DNA of 64,000 nt from Henricia sp. BOLD:AAB3569 (taxonomy: Eukaryota > Echinodermata > Asteroidea > Spinulosida > Echinasteridae), in NCBI GenBank assembly GCA_037783545.1, contig JBBELK010000368.1, positions 434,001-498,000 of the forward strand, read 5' to 3'. This document shows, in pieces, positions 1 to 10,389 of the stretch. The notes under the pieces were generated by a model, which saw only the letters and a program-made list of their open reading frames with translations, was not told where the DNA came from and ran no database searches. How positions within the stretch are numbered: the stretch's first letter is position 1; each line of letters starts with the position of its first letter. A program made the position numbers and the translations under genes.

Positions 1-349
1 AAAGCGTTATCAAATTTCAAGTCCGTTGGGTATCGCAGCATGTGGGCAGATTATATATCATGTTTGATACATAGAAAGCTTAATATTCTCCAAAGTTTGA
101 GTGGAAAATTTGTTTTTTCAGGATTTAATCCTTGAAATTTAAGATGTCTTGAAGTTATCTTAAGTACATTTGTTTTGCATTGAATAAAAGCAAAGCTTCG
201 GATAAGTGCCTCTTGAAAAGAAATTATACCGGGGGATGAATTAATTTACGAGTCCGGGGAAATGTGGTCAGGACTTCTGTTCAGTTGATTTTCATAACTC
301 AAGTTTTCAGTCATCTGTTTTGTTATTCTTGTTTATTTGACAAGAATTG

Positions 350-800
350 TAGGCTTTGACATTAACTGAGGCCACCAAGGCCAATGGCCTCACTATGCTC
401 TGCTGAGTTGGTACTGATGCCCCTTCAAGTTATACACTTTCTGAGGCTAACTTAGCCAGCATGCCCTATCCCAGGCCTTGACATTAACCAAGGTCACCAA
501 GGCCAATGGACTCATGCCCTGCTGAGTTGGCTCTGATGCCCCTTCAAGATATACACTTTCTGAGGCCAACTTGGCCAGCATGCCCTATCATGCCCTATCA
601 TGTCCTGCTGAGGTGGCCCTGATGCCCCTTCAATATATACACTTTCTGAGGCTAACTCAACCAGCATGCTCTATCCCAGGCCTTGACATTAACCGAGGCC
701 ACCAAGTCCAATGGCCTCATGTCCTGCTGAGTTGGCGCCGATGCCCCTTCAAGATATACACTTTCTGAGACCAACTTGGCCAGTATGCCCCATCTTCTTA
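350..800. repeat. Tandem repeat, unit about 120-127 bp, about 4 copies
   Basis: The phrase AGGCCTTGACATTAACC...GAGGCCACCAAGGCCAATG...TGCTGAGTTGG...GATGCCCCTTCAAG.TATACACTTTCTGAGGC recurs at about 352, 473 and 678. A shortened copy around 590-660 lacks the first part of the unit. Copies differ by a few percent plus this internal deletion. The array is intronic and no coding role is visible. Confidence 0.9.
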
Positions 801-1104
801 AAAGGCATGAAGCTTGTTAATTAAGGTTTGTTTTTCCTATGCCCAACGCTTGAAAAAAATAGAAAGCTGGTAACTTTGGCCAACCGAGTAAATTATTTTT
901 TAATTCAAATTAATTTTTGATACAGATTTGGACATATGTCCGAGAGATTTGTCCACATTTGTATCGAATTTATTCACCCCGGCGGTCCCTGGGTCATAAT
1001 CCCTATACAAAAATTAATCACTTATTCATACTCAAATTAATTTTGTAATTCAAATTGTCTCTTTAAAATGATAAAGATTTTTGACAATTTTTTTTGTCCA
1101 TCAG

Positions 1105-1224
1105 GTTCATTATGTAGATTTCGGCAACTCTGAAGTCGTGCCACTAGCTAGCGTCCATGCTAAAGCGTTCATGTTGGACATGCCACAACAGAGTAGAGAC
1201 TGCATTCTGATTGGCATTCGACCG
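1105..1224 (+). CDS. Exon A: Tudor core, C-terminal half (eTud 1)
   Basis: The exon is 120 nt (40 codons), phase 0 at both ends, with acceptor ...ccatcag and donor gtaagt. It begins VHYVDFGNSEVVPL, the hallmark beta3-beta4 strand of a Tudor core (V.YVDFGN.E.V), including the aromatic Y and F and the acidic/Asn residues that line the methyl-arginine cage in this family. It ends DCILIGIRP, the usual 'A/C.L.GI.P' strand that follows a Tudor core in extended Tudor domains. The first half of the core (the WYRA strand) must be in an upstream exon outside the window. A repeat copy (R2) starts about 180 bp after the donor. Confidence 0.9.
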
Positions 1225-1401
1225 GTAAGTCTAGCCGTGATTGGCTGTGGGCTAGGGTTCAAAATTATAAAGGGAACTTCGTCCTTGGATTCCATGCAAT
1301 GAAGTGCCTAGGAGCGTTGCTTTCAAAAATCCTCTAATTTTAAGTCTAAGACTGCCCCGGGATCTCTTTACTGACTTTCAGATTTCCCTGACCCTTCGAA
1401 C

Positions 1402-1758
1402 TTAAAGGAGCATGTCCAGATCACATTTTTTAGCCCCCCATTTTCTCCATGGGTGTTGAAATTTTGATACCATATCATTTGTCATATTTTTCTTATTACC
1501 ATTCTGAAATTTTGCACTCTTATCCGTATATTTTCAAGAATACTGTCCAAAAAAGACCCAACGTTTTATAAACTAATTTATCTGGTTCCATAAAGCAGTG
1601 CAGTGATTACACCAACCTTTTTGCTTACACATCCAAATTTGATATTTTGGAAATTTCCTGTTTTCTTCCCATGGTTAGTATTTTGGGGAGGTATTTTATA
1701 TGATTGTTAGGTTAGAACGACATCCATTTTCTGGAAAAATCTGAACAAGCATCTTAAA
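1402..1758. mobile_element. R2 non-autonomous DNA transposon, copy 1
   Basis: The element starts TTAAAGGAGCATGTCCAGAT and ends ...AACAAGCATCTTAAAG, an imperfect terminal inverted repeat. Its body is nearly the same as that at 4034-4396. It is about 357 bp with no open frame of note. Five further copies or fragments in the window define the family. Confidence 0.85.
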
Positions 1759-2385
1759 GTGTTACTCTGTGGTTTGCTTGGATTTTGCAAAGACCCTTCG
1801 CCCTGTGGGAAGACATAAGTTAATGCTTCCGTCAGACTTCTGTTCTTGGATCGTAGACAAAGTACAACATAATGAATGGCAAAGATTCACAAACACATAA
1901 AGCCATGCGTGATCTTTTTGACGAGGCTGGGATAAATAAAATAGGCCTTCACGAAAAGACATTTCGTCTCAAGGGACTGTCTAACCGAAACCTTGGATAG
2001 CTTCAGAGTCATCCTTAGAAATAAAGCAGTGTATATCGGGATGGAACATTTTTTTCTTTGTGTTGCATATTTTTAAATCTTGATTTATTGCCATGAATGT
2101 TAATGAAAAATCAAAGTAAAAATGTAAAATGAAAATGGAGACAATACCCGTACGATAACCTTTTAATTTACTTAGATTGTTATACCGGATTATCAATTAT
2201 TATACCGTGCGTTTTTGATACTGTGCAGCACAGAGCCCCAATCTGATGCGCGTCCACGCTGGGCACACTAAAGCTGACGCGTACTCGCGTGTCGTGCATC
2301 GAGAGAATAGATTGCGCGGGTGTGCAACGCGTGCATGAGTACGGTAAAAAAAAAACGCATGCAGTTGCAAATGTTACAAATAAAC

Positions 2386-2470
2386 TGAGAATATACCGCA
2401 CTCGTCATGAAAATACCGAACTCGCCTTTGGCTCGTTCTGTATTTTCATGACTCGTGCGGTATATTCTCA
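2386..2470. repeat. Long foldback hairpin
   Basis: TGAGAATATACCGCACTCG at the left pairs with CGTGCGGTATATTCTCA at the right, and the stem continues through TCATGAAAATAC/GTATTTTCATGA. This gives about 38 paired positions around a short GCCTTTGGC loop region. It lies about 100 bp upstream of exon B. Confidence 0.85.
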
Positions 2471-2572
2471 TATCACCCTCAAAGCCATCCAATATTATAG
2501 GAATGACCGATACTAGTATAGTCATGAAGGAATATTTAAACGGTATATTTTCTCATTTTTCATGGTTTACAG

Positions 2573-2656
2573 AAACATAACACGTCCTGGTCACCGGAAA
2601 CAATTCAGTTTCTTCTAGAAAACTTGGTGGAGCAGACATGCACAGCACTGATTAAG
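2573..2656 (+). CDS. Exon B: eTud 1, helix and start of SNase-like part
   Basis: The exon is 84 nt (28 codons), phase 0 at both ends, with acceptor tggtttacag and donor gtatag (weaker than consensus). The peptide KHNTSWSPETIQFLLENLVE... has the W(S/T)xEAxxFLxExxxxQ pattern, the amphipathic helix between the Tudor core and the SNase-like beta barrel in extended Tudor domains. The residues after it, QTCTALIK, form the first strand of the barrel. The exon is short and lies between a foldback hairpin (2386-2470) and an inverted-repeat region (from about 2704). It is recognised only because it continues exon A in phase and in domain order. Confidence 0.85.
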
Positions 2657-2703
2657 GTATAGTAAAAAAAACTACATGTACCTTTGATCTTGAATAACTT
2701 TGT

Positions 2704-3607
2704 CATTTTCCAACGGATTTAAACCAAAATTTTTGATCATGTAAACAAGACCTGACAAATTTCCTTAAGTGAGTTTAATCAGTTTTGTCTAAGAGGGTGA
2801 GATTTAAAGTCATACAAAAACCCCTTAAATTTCAGAATTTGCCACTTTTGACTTAACATCCAACATTGTCAAGGAAATTCTTTGTCGTAGGTCCTTTTGC
2901 ACCTCTTGATGAATTGCGCCAAACGATCAAGATGGTTTGCAATAACGGGGGTGATCCTACATTTCTTTAGAAGCTCTTGGCTGCAGCACGCACATTCCAC
3001 CACTGTCTCCAGCGATGCATTGACATTGAAGGAGGCCAAGTCGAAAATGGCGAATTCTGAAATTGACTTCTTTTTTTTCGTATGGCTTTTAAATCTCACC
3101 CTCTTGAACAAAGCTAATAAAACGCCATTAATAAAACATTTTTGAGCCTTGTTATATGTGACCGGCTCCTGCAAAACCCAACACTTGTGATGAAAATTCA
3201 AAATTTAAGTTTTGGTATCAGCTTAGTGTGCATACAAAAAGGTATCTTTTAAAACATGTTTGAGGAAATTCTGATAATTTTTGGCGAAGTTATGACCAAT
3301 TTAAAGTATGACAGATCAGAAAAAGTGAAATGGAGCTATTGGTCTTTAAAGTTTGACAAACTAGTTGATTAATTAATTTTTTGTCAATAATATGAGGGAT
3401 TTTGAGACAGTTCAAACAACAAAACAAATCTTGAATGTATCCCGATGTTGATTCTGCCAAATTTTCAAGTTGGTCCCAGAGGCCATTTTTTTAGGTTGTG
3501 GGCCCATATCACGTAATGGGAAATGCCGAGAAGCGTCGGGTTTTGCCAGAGTCGGTCACATACATGTGTATGATCTGAAATTTTGGTTTAAATCTGTTGG
3601 AAAATAT
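2704..3607. repeat. Nested inverted-repeat region
   Basis: Outer arms are CCAACGGATTTAAACCAAAA at about 2710 and TTTTGGTTTAAATCTGTTGG at about 3583. Inner arms are AAGAGGGTGAGATTTAAA at 2791 and TTTAAATCTCACCCTCTT near 3088. This is probably a foldback-type element, about 0.9 kb. It fills most of the intron between exons B and C. Confidence 0.6.
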
Positions 3608-3677
3608 TATTAGATAAGAATATTTCAAATAAATTGTAGCTGCTTTGAATGATTTAATTTTTCCCATCCATACGCAG

Positions 3678-4007
3678 TCACTTTGCAAGAAAGGCGAACC
3701 GCTAAAAGTCGACCTTCTACTCCCAGCGGGCCAGAGCATTTCAAACCTACTCCTTGGCCAAGGACTTGTGGAGACCGAAGACTCGGAGAACAACGATTCA
3801 AATCACGCGTACCCCGCACAGACAGAGGCGGCAGACGCAAAGTGTGATGACATCACTGTGGTAATGGCCAATCAGAAAGCAGTATCGTCCGATGTGGGCG
3901 TGGTCGTGGCTATGGCGGGACCGGACGTGAAGTACACACCCATGAGGGTACAAGCGAAGGGCTCACTTTTGGCCGTTTCGGTTACACATATTAATCAGCC
4001 GGATTTG
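3678..4007 (+). CDS. Exon C: end of eTud 1, acidic linker, start of eTud 2
   Basis: The exon is 330 nt (110 codons), phase 0 at both ends, with acceptor catacgcag and donor gtgagt. Residues 1-37 (…PLKVDLLLPAGQSISNLLLGQGLVE) are the end of the SNase-like fold: 'V.L.…..I..LL..GLVE' closes every extended Tudor domain. Residues about 38-90 are a low-conservation linker rich in D, E, N, A and T (TEDSENNDSN…), probably disordered. Residues about 93-110 (GSLLAVSVTHINQPDL) start the next eTud: the strand 'V.VTHI..P.L/F.(V)YIQ' that precedes the Tudor core. An R2 transposon copy begins only about 27 bp after the donor. Confidence 0.9.
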
Positions 4008-4033
4008 GTGAGTAGAAAATTTTGTTTTTGTTC

Positions 4034-4396
4034 ATTAAAGGAGCGTGTCCAGATCACATTTTTGAGTCTTCCGTTTTTCCCATGGGTGTTGAGATTTTGA
4101 TACCGTATCATGTGTCATATTTTTCTCATTACCATTCTTAAATTTTGCGTTCTCAATCCATATATTTTCAAGGATTTCGTCCAAAAAACCACCAATGTTT
4201 TATAAACTAATTTATCCGGATCTATAAAGCAATGCAGTGATTACACCAACCTTTTTGCTTCCACATCCAAATTGGAGATTGCAAATTTCCTGTTTTCTTC
4301 CCATGGACAGTATTTTGGGGAGGTACATGTATTTTATATGATTGCTAGGTTAGAATGAAATCCATTTTCTAGAAAAATCCGAACATGCTCCTTTAA
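4034..4396. mobile_element. R2 element, copy 2 (fills intron C-D)
   Basis: This is an intact-looking copy of about 362 bp running from ATTAAAGGAGCGTGTCCAGA to GAACATGCTCCTTTAA. The ends are inverted repeats of each other (TTAAAGGAGC). It makes up over 80% of the 435-bp intron between exons C and D. Confidence 0.9.
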
Positions 4397-4442
4397 TAAT
4401 TCCCATATTTAATGCCAGATCTTGTACCCTGTATCCATATAG

Positions 4443-4590
4443 GTTTACATACAGCCCTGGACAGAGGACTCCTACAGCACCAGTCCAATGCAACAGGAAA
4501 CATACGACCAGTTGATTCAACTTCAGAAAATGTCGGCTGACCTAAACAAGATGGCGGCTGGTCTGCCTAGCGTTGTCAACCCGCAAACCG
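4443..4590 (+). CDS. Exon D: eTud 2, pre-core strand and helix
   Basis: The exon is 148 nt, entering in phase 0 and leaving in phase 1, with acceptor tccatatag and donor gtaagc. It opens VYIQPWTEDS, completing the 'VTHI..P.LVYIQ' strand begun in exon C. A predicted helix follows (QQETYDQLIQLQKMSADLNKM), the segment 'Y..L...M......' usual before the second Tudor core. A linker (AAGLPSVVNPQTG) comes last. The split glycine codon at the end is completed by the first two bases of exon E. The preceding intron is only about 435 bp and consists mostly of one R2 element. An R1 element begins within about 20 bp of the donor. Confidence 0.87.
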
Positions 4591-4608
4591 GTAAGCAAAA
4601 TCTAATCA

Positions 4609-5095
4609 ATCTCATTCACAGAATCAGAAATGTTTACAGATTTACACATAACTTACACAATATAAACATGACGGTAGAAAACTCCCCCTTAAATAGTTTT
4701 ATCTAAAGTGCTACAGTCTTTGAGAAATGAGCAAAACAATTAGTTTTCGTCTCGCGAGACCCAAAATCACCTCGCCCTGGATCACTTTGCCCTGGACCAC
4801 TTTGCCCTGGACCACTTCGCCCTGAACCACTGCACCCAAAGGCCATTTTCCCCCAAAACCACTTCGTCCAAACACTACCTCGCCCAAATGCCACTTCACC
4901 CCAAAACAACTTCGTGCACAGGCCGTGGTTCAGGGCGAAGTGGTTTTGGGGCGAAATGACTGTAAACCATTTTTTTTTTTTTCTGTTTTCTCAAAAAAGT
5001 TACACGAAGTACGAAGCTAATTTTTGCTTGGGTTGGTTTTAATCATGCATACCTTCAATCACACAGGGGGATGAAACTATTTGTAACAGTTTACT
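4609..5095. mobile_element. R1 element, copy A (left end degraded)
   Basis: The body is shared with the other R1 copies: ATCAGAAATGTTTACAGATT..., then a CTTTGAGAAATGAG block, then short GGGCGAAGTGG/CCACTTCGCCC units on both arms, then CACAGGGGGATGAAACTATT. The left TTAAAGGCAGTATACATG end is not recognisable. It starts within about 20 bp of the exon D donor. Confidence 0.8.
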
Positions 5096-5510
5096 AATAG
5101 TTTAGAGCGTGATCCAATTCAAGAGACAAATGCCTTTCCTTTAACAACAAATGAAAACTAAAGTGAACCTGTATGTTTACCTTCTACTGATGTTAATACA
5201 CACCCAGTTTATCACATGTTGAAATTGACTTTACAGTTCTATGCAGAGGTTGTTTTTATGCGGGAGGGACGGACAATCAATAAAATTTACAAAAACTACA
5301 ATTTTTTACATAGTTTCAACTATTTCTTGAAAATGTGATGGCACAGTGTGCCCAGTCAAAATTATTCTGTTAATTTTTGTAATATGATTGTAAAATATGG
5401 ACATTTCTTTACAGATCGAGGCATTATTTTGATTAATTTTAAAAAAATGTTCATCCAGTGTTTACCAGTTTTGGATCACGCTCTGTATACTACATGTACC
5501 TTTAATGTAT

Positions 5511-6006
5511 GGGGCCGTCCATAAAGTACGTACGCATGAAATGCCCACTGTACGCATGTCATACGCAGTGGCTCCAACTCCCCCTGTACGCATACGCATT
5601 CCATGTACCTCAGCATTGGTAATAAAGCATTGGTAGATGGTTCAGTACTACGTGTATATATACTACTAGTACGATTCGCATGTCGCCTCCAAAGTCTGAA
5701 ATAAATTTTAAAATGTATGGATTTCTGTTGCATTTAAAAAAAAACTTAAATCAATCATCAATAAAATAACATAGCTTTAATGAAAAAGAACCTAAATTGA
5801 GGAGTGAGAAAAATGTGTGGCCTCGTTATGTTTTGTACAAGGTCTGAAGCCATGGTCAACTTGTCCATCCTTTCCCGATTTACTAAAAAACAAATTTTCG
5901 GTTTGCGTAAATACGCATTGGCTTGGAACCCCTTCCCCCCTGTACGCGTGGTGTACGCAATGTTGTCAACCCCCTCTCCGTGCCTACGTACTTTATGGAT
6001 GGCCCC
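5511..6006. mobile_element. R17 element with GGGGCCGTCCATAAAGTACG termini
   Basis: The left end GGGGCCGTCCATAAAGTACG matches the right end CGTACTTTATGGATGGCCCC as an inverted repeat. Internal motifs TACGCA(T)/GTACGCAT recur. It is 496 bp with a possible TA or TAT target duplication (TGTAT|...|TATTG). A lone right-end fragment lies at 15516-15594. Similar termini are common in animal DNA transposons, but I do not assign a superfamily. Confidence 0.75.
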
Positions 6007-6744
6007 TATTGTCTTTGATTTGATCTATTTAAAAGAACACTCCAATTTGTTTTCAAGCGATAGAATTTACTATCTCTAATATTCGTTTTTTGGAGCAAAC
6101 CCAACTCTCGGGAAATCAAACTCCCTTTTCAGCCCACACTTCGAAAGATCTCATCTTTTAAAGCAGTTCTGCGTCTGCCTCTTTCAATACTCTGTGCTAC
6201 TCACCCCGCTCGTAGGCTAATCAAGCCTCATCAAATGCGTCCGTGCTTTCACGCCGAAACCATTCATTGCCCGAGCTGGAGCGAGAATTTGATTCTCGTG
6301 TTTTGCCGTCCCTCGAGGTGTGTAAGCCCTGGGATGAAAATTGTCAGTTTTTCCCTCCATGAGGTCTTTCGGGCCAGATCTCGTTACAAAATATCTCCGT
6401 CATTCTATGTGCTACAAGTAATGTTCTTTAGAAGACGGCAAGGGCTTTTAATGTACTCTTGATGAAAACGTAAATCCCCTGAAACCGAACATCTAATTAC
6501 ATTTGTTCGCTCTTGTTATTAGCTACACATTAGTTGATGGCTTATCATGTTTAAACAAGATTTTTAGTCATCGTATTTGGCTGAAACGGTAAAAGTGAAG
6601 GCTTTCAGACACTATTTTTTAAGACATCTTTTTGTTCAGTATTACCAGACTTGATGTTCTTGATGATGCTCTTTGGTTTTAACGTTTAATCTTTTTTATC
6701 TATGTACATGTATATGTATGTTATCGCTTTGGTTTTTGTTTTTA

Positions 6745-6800
6745 TACTGTAAAGTGCCTAGAGGCCCTGGCATTTGGCGCTATATAAGATTGCTATTATT
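6745..6800 (+). repeat. SINE-like 3' tail
   Basis: GTAAAGTGCCTAGAGGCCC...GGCGCTATATAAGATTGCTATTATT resembles the 3' tail common to many invertebrate SINEs (…GGCGCTATATAAAT…(ATT)n). The 5' part of a SINE was not recognised upstream, so this may be a truncated copy. Confidence 0.5.
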
Positions 6801-7097
6801 TCTCTATTTTATCCAATGGGGTGACACTTTTTGTGTAGAGAGCCCTATTAGGTCGACAATTTGGTGTAGCCCCAATATTTTGGTAGTCAAAATCCATTTT
6901 TTAAGGTCAAAATCCATCTTTTTCAAATCGAGAACCATTTTTATTAGGTCTAGAAGCATTTTTATTAGGTGTGGAACCATTTTTGGAAGCTCTGGGTAAC
7001 AGATATTTGGTGTCCAATCGATGTCGTTTAGCCGAAATTTCGGTGGTCGTCTGGCAAAGTCTTACCGGCGTGTCGTCCCTTTGCTGCATTAAGTGAT
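6801..7097 (+). mobile_element. Element inserted between ATT microsatellites, copy 1
   Basis: The body runs from TCTCTATTTTATCCAATGGG, through repeated 'TTTTTATTAGGT' blocks, to GCTGCATTAAGTGAT, flanked on both sides by (ATT)n. A reverse-complement copy is at 25735-26050, again flanked on both sides by (AAT)n. It is about 300 bp without an open frame. Confidence 0.75.
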
Positions 7098-7122
7098 ATT
7101 ATTATTATTATTTAAATATACA

Positions 7123-7980
7123 CAGTCCGTGGTTCTCAGGAAATTAGATTATTTGTTTTTTTTTCTTTTCTCCGAATGAATTTTTAAAGAATTTACTTTA
7201 AACGACAAAACATCATACTTTGTATTTTAGCCATCGGCAACCCTGTAAAAAAAACGGTTTTATACGGCCCAGTGTTCTCCACTGCTAAATATTTTGTCCG
7301 GGCACGAGAGCAGCGCAGGTGAACACTGATTCCCCGCATGAGGGCACTGTTCAAAACACATGCATGCAACTGCCATGGCCGTTATCGACCACGGATTGGG
7401 TCGCCGATGCGATATATTTATGAACGATAATGACACCAGTGGCTAGCGAATCATGTCTGGTGACTTTACACCTAATTTTGTAATGACTTGGCTGTACTTT
7501 CAAAGTGTTTTAGAGGGTAGAATGGATTATTTTCGTCTAGGCGGCCAAGTATTTATCCAGGCGGACAAAACCGGCAGTGGAGAACGCTGCGGCTGTTTTT
7601 ACGCCTTGCCCAGACCTGCCCAGGGGTGACTTCCCGTGTTTGGTCTGTGGTGCGGTGCGTGCAGCATGCCCTCTGGGCTGGTGGCCTGTCAAATCTCTTT
7701 TCTTCTGTCTCGGAAGACTTTCTGAGATGGAGGAAACGGAAGAAAACAGATCAGGCCACTGGTCTGGAGGGCGCACTGCGCGCTACGTATTGCAGACCGA
7801 GCACAGGAGGTTAGACTTGGGCAAGTCTATGCCTTGAATTATTGGTGGACCGCCAATAATTCAAAATATTGACTGTAAGATTACTAAACATTGGTCGATT
7901 TCCATCGTTCATGTCTCATTTGAAAGCGAATAACTTTTGTTTCTAGACATGCTAGAAAAATATCAATTGTAAATTTTTTT
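7123..7980 (+). mobile_element. R6 DNA transposon, long copy
   Basis: It begins CAGTCCGTGGTTCTCAG and carries TTTTATACGGCCCAGTGTTC, GACTTGGGCAAGTCTA and the palindrome ATTATTGGTGGACCGCCAATAATT. It ends in TTTGAAAGCGAATAACTTTT...TATCAATTG. The same order appears at 55579-56122 (minus). The central GC-rich block (about 7570-7810) reads open in several frames but resembles no protein I know. Confidence 0.75.
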
Positions 7981-8624
7981 TTCTTTCTGTACTTGTGCCA
8001 GATTTTTGGTAAAGGAAGGATTTAAATTGTAATTTGAGATACTGGCTCGCACATCCCCAGAGAAAATGGCTTTGCTACGCCTCTGCACAATGTCCTTTTT
8101 CTGTTTTTCTCAACTGATCTGATCTAGAACAAGATTCGAGGACAGATATTTTTCACTTTTCAAACTTCCTTCTTTATAAGTTTCTTGTTCGAAGAGAAAA
8201 CAAAAATGAGGTTAACAACTTTTCATCCCTCGGTGAAAGTGAAGGTTTTGCGGGACAAGTTCCCCGCTGGGGCCATGCGTGGGTTCTTTTCTGTTGCATT
8301 TTCATCTTCTACCTTGCCGATACCCAGAAGCTCAAATTTCAGGCTTTCATATTTCCTGAGAGGCCATTAAATTATTCCACACACCCTCAGTTTCTTTGTG
8401 TTGACATTAATCAGGATGTTTTTCCTGCTTCTCGAGAGGGTGTCGGGTAACCGTTACTGGGGGCTTGCAACATATCAGTGCAGCTATGCCGCGGCTACCC
8501 CTGGATAGTGAACCCTGATTTTTACTTTTTTGTTTTTAAAAGCTGAGGCTTTTTGATGGAATGAAAATATTGAATACTTTTAATACAAGAATACTTTTAG
8601 TTATGTCCACACCATTTTGGCCAG

Positions 8625-9705
8625 AGAGTCGCGCGGCCAGAGTCAAGCAGGAAGACTCGCGTAGCAAAACTCGGGCAGTAAGACTCGCGTGGCACGAGTC
8701 ATGCATCACGAGTTGCAGAGCAAGACCAACGCAGCACGAGTCTCGCATCACGAGCCGCACGGCACGAGTCGCACAGAGTTGAATGGCAAACGTCGTGCGG
8801 CAAGATTCATGCATCAATAATTGCACATCAATCCTTGCGCATCAAGCATTGCGCATCAAGCACTGCGCATCCAGCGTTGCACATCCAGCATTGCGTGTCC
8901 AGCGTTGCGCGTCGAGCGTTGAGCGTCGCGCATCGCGCATCGAGCATCGCGCATCGAGCATCGCGCATAGCGCATAGCGCATAGCGCATCGAGCATCGCG
9001 CATAGCGCATAGCGCATTGCGCATCGAGCATTGCGCATCGAGCATTGCGCATCGAGCATTGCGCATCGAGCATTGCGCATCGAGCATTGCGCATCGAGCA
9101 TTGCGCATCGAGCATTGCGCATCGAGCATCGCGCATCGCGCATCGAGCATCGCGCATCGCGCATCGCGCATCGAGCATCGCGCATCGCGCATCGAGCATC
9201 GCGCATCGAGCATCGCGCATCGAGCATCGCGCATCGCGCATCGAGCATCGCGCATCGAGCATCGCGCATCGAGCATCGCGCATCGCGCATCGCGCATCGC
9301 GCATCGCGCATCGCGCATCGAGCATTGCGCATCGAGCATTGCGCATCGAGCATTGCGCATCGAGCATTGCGCATCGACCATTGCGCATCGACCATTGCGC
9401 ATCGACCATTGCGCATCGACCATTGCGCATCGACCATTGCGCATCGACCATTGCGCATCGACCATTGCGCATCGACCATTGCGCATCGACCATTGCGCAT
9501 CGACCATTGCGCATCGACCATTGCGCATCGACCATTGCGCATCGACCATTGCGCATCGACCATTGCGCATCGACCATTGCGCATCGACCATTGCGCATCG
9601 ACCATTGCGCATCGACCATTGCGCATCGACCATTGCGCATCGACCATTGCGCATCGACCATTGCGCATCGACCATTGTGCATCAACCATCGCGCATGAAG
9701 TATAA
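8625..9705. repeat. 7/14-bp satellite array, homogeneous at its 3' end
   Basis: From about 8625 to 8900 the units are degenerate (AGTCGCG.., GCACGAG..). From about 8900 to 9373 they are GCGCATCGAGCATT/C and GCGCATC 7-mers. From about 9374 to 9690 roughly 22 near-identical 14-mers GCGCATCGACCATT follow. No stop codon occurs in any of the six frames over most of 9017-9700. No gene context, splice site or start makes any of these frames a credible protein. Confidence 0.95.
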
Positions 9706-9843
9706 AAAGTGATGCGTAACATGACTGTCATTAGATTGTAACTTGTTTGACCTTGTGGTATTCATAATTCGGTCATAATTCTGGTCAAAGTCACACATGA
9801 CCATTTTCATTGACTGAGACATTTTCAAAATTCCACGTCACAG

Positions 9844-9979
9844 GTCTGTGTTGCTGCACATTGTATCAAGTCAACCAACAATGGTATCGAACTGTAATCC
9901 ATCAAATCAAAGCCACAGAGAAGCTATGCGAAGTGCAGTTTGTCGACTATGGGACGTCAGAATGGGTACCGACCAAGGG
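9844..9979 (+). CDS. Exon E: eTud 2, Tudor core
   Basis: The exon is 136 nt, entering in phase 1 and leaving in phase 2, with acceptor cacgtcacag and donor gtgagt. After the split glycine it reads LCCCTLYQVNQQWYRTVIHQ and then …LCEVQFVDYGTSEWVPTKG. This is a near-complete Tudor core: strand 1 'C...Y..D..WYR..V', then 'V.FVDYG..E.V'. The aromatic-cage positions look kept (Y of LYQ, W/Y of QWYR, F and Y of FVDYG), as does the acidic/amide residue pattern, so methyl-arginine binding is plausible. That last point is inference. The 14-bp satellite array ends about 140 bp upstream of the acceptor. Confidence 0.93.
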
Positions 9980-10057
9980 GTGAGTTTAAACTTTGTCATT
10001 GAAGACCTCATATAGAACCGTTGCACCAACGGCCATGACAGGGACCAGGTTTTGGTA

Positions 10058-10389
10058 TTTAAAGCCCCAATACATCTTGTGCAGTTACCCAAAATTTTAC
10101 TTCACGAGTTGACAAGAAAAACCTGACTAAAAGTGTTGATAGCAATGGTAACAAACACCACATGGTGTATTTTTTTTTTCGTGTAAAATTGTACTTTTTA
10201 AAAAAAAAAGTTGTCTGCAGACAATGTTTTTACCTTTCATTCAACACAAAAAAAACATGCATGGATTTTTCAGGTTTTCTGAAGTATTACTGCATCTATG
10301 TGGCTGAAATTTCTACAAGGCAGTTTATCAACAAGTATTGCTGTTGTTCGTGTTTTTAAAAGATTTCCAATCGTGTAATCTGTCTTTAA
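10058..10389 (+). mobile_element. R5 element, copy 1
   Basis: It runs TTTAAAGCCCCAATACATCT...GTTGACAAGAAAAACCTGAC...TTGTCTGCAGACAATG...ATGCATGGATTTTTCAGG...CTACAAGGCAGTTTATCAAC...AATCTGTCTTTAA, about 330 bp. Other copies: 12851-13222 (+), 47967-48316 (+), 28080-28350 (-), 41392-42205 (-, interrupted) and 46751-46915 (-, partial). Confidence 0.8.

Noticed and set aside
8828-9731. Open frames of 217-291 codons in all six directions
   Set aside because: They come from a stop-free 14-bp satellite. Peptides are simple permutations of the unit and there is no splice or start context.
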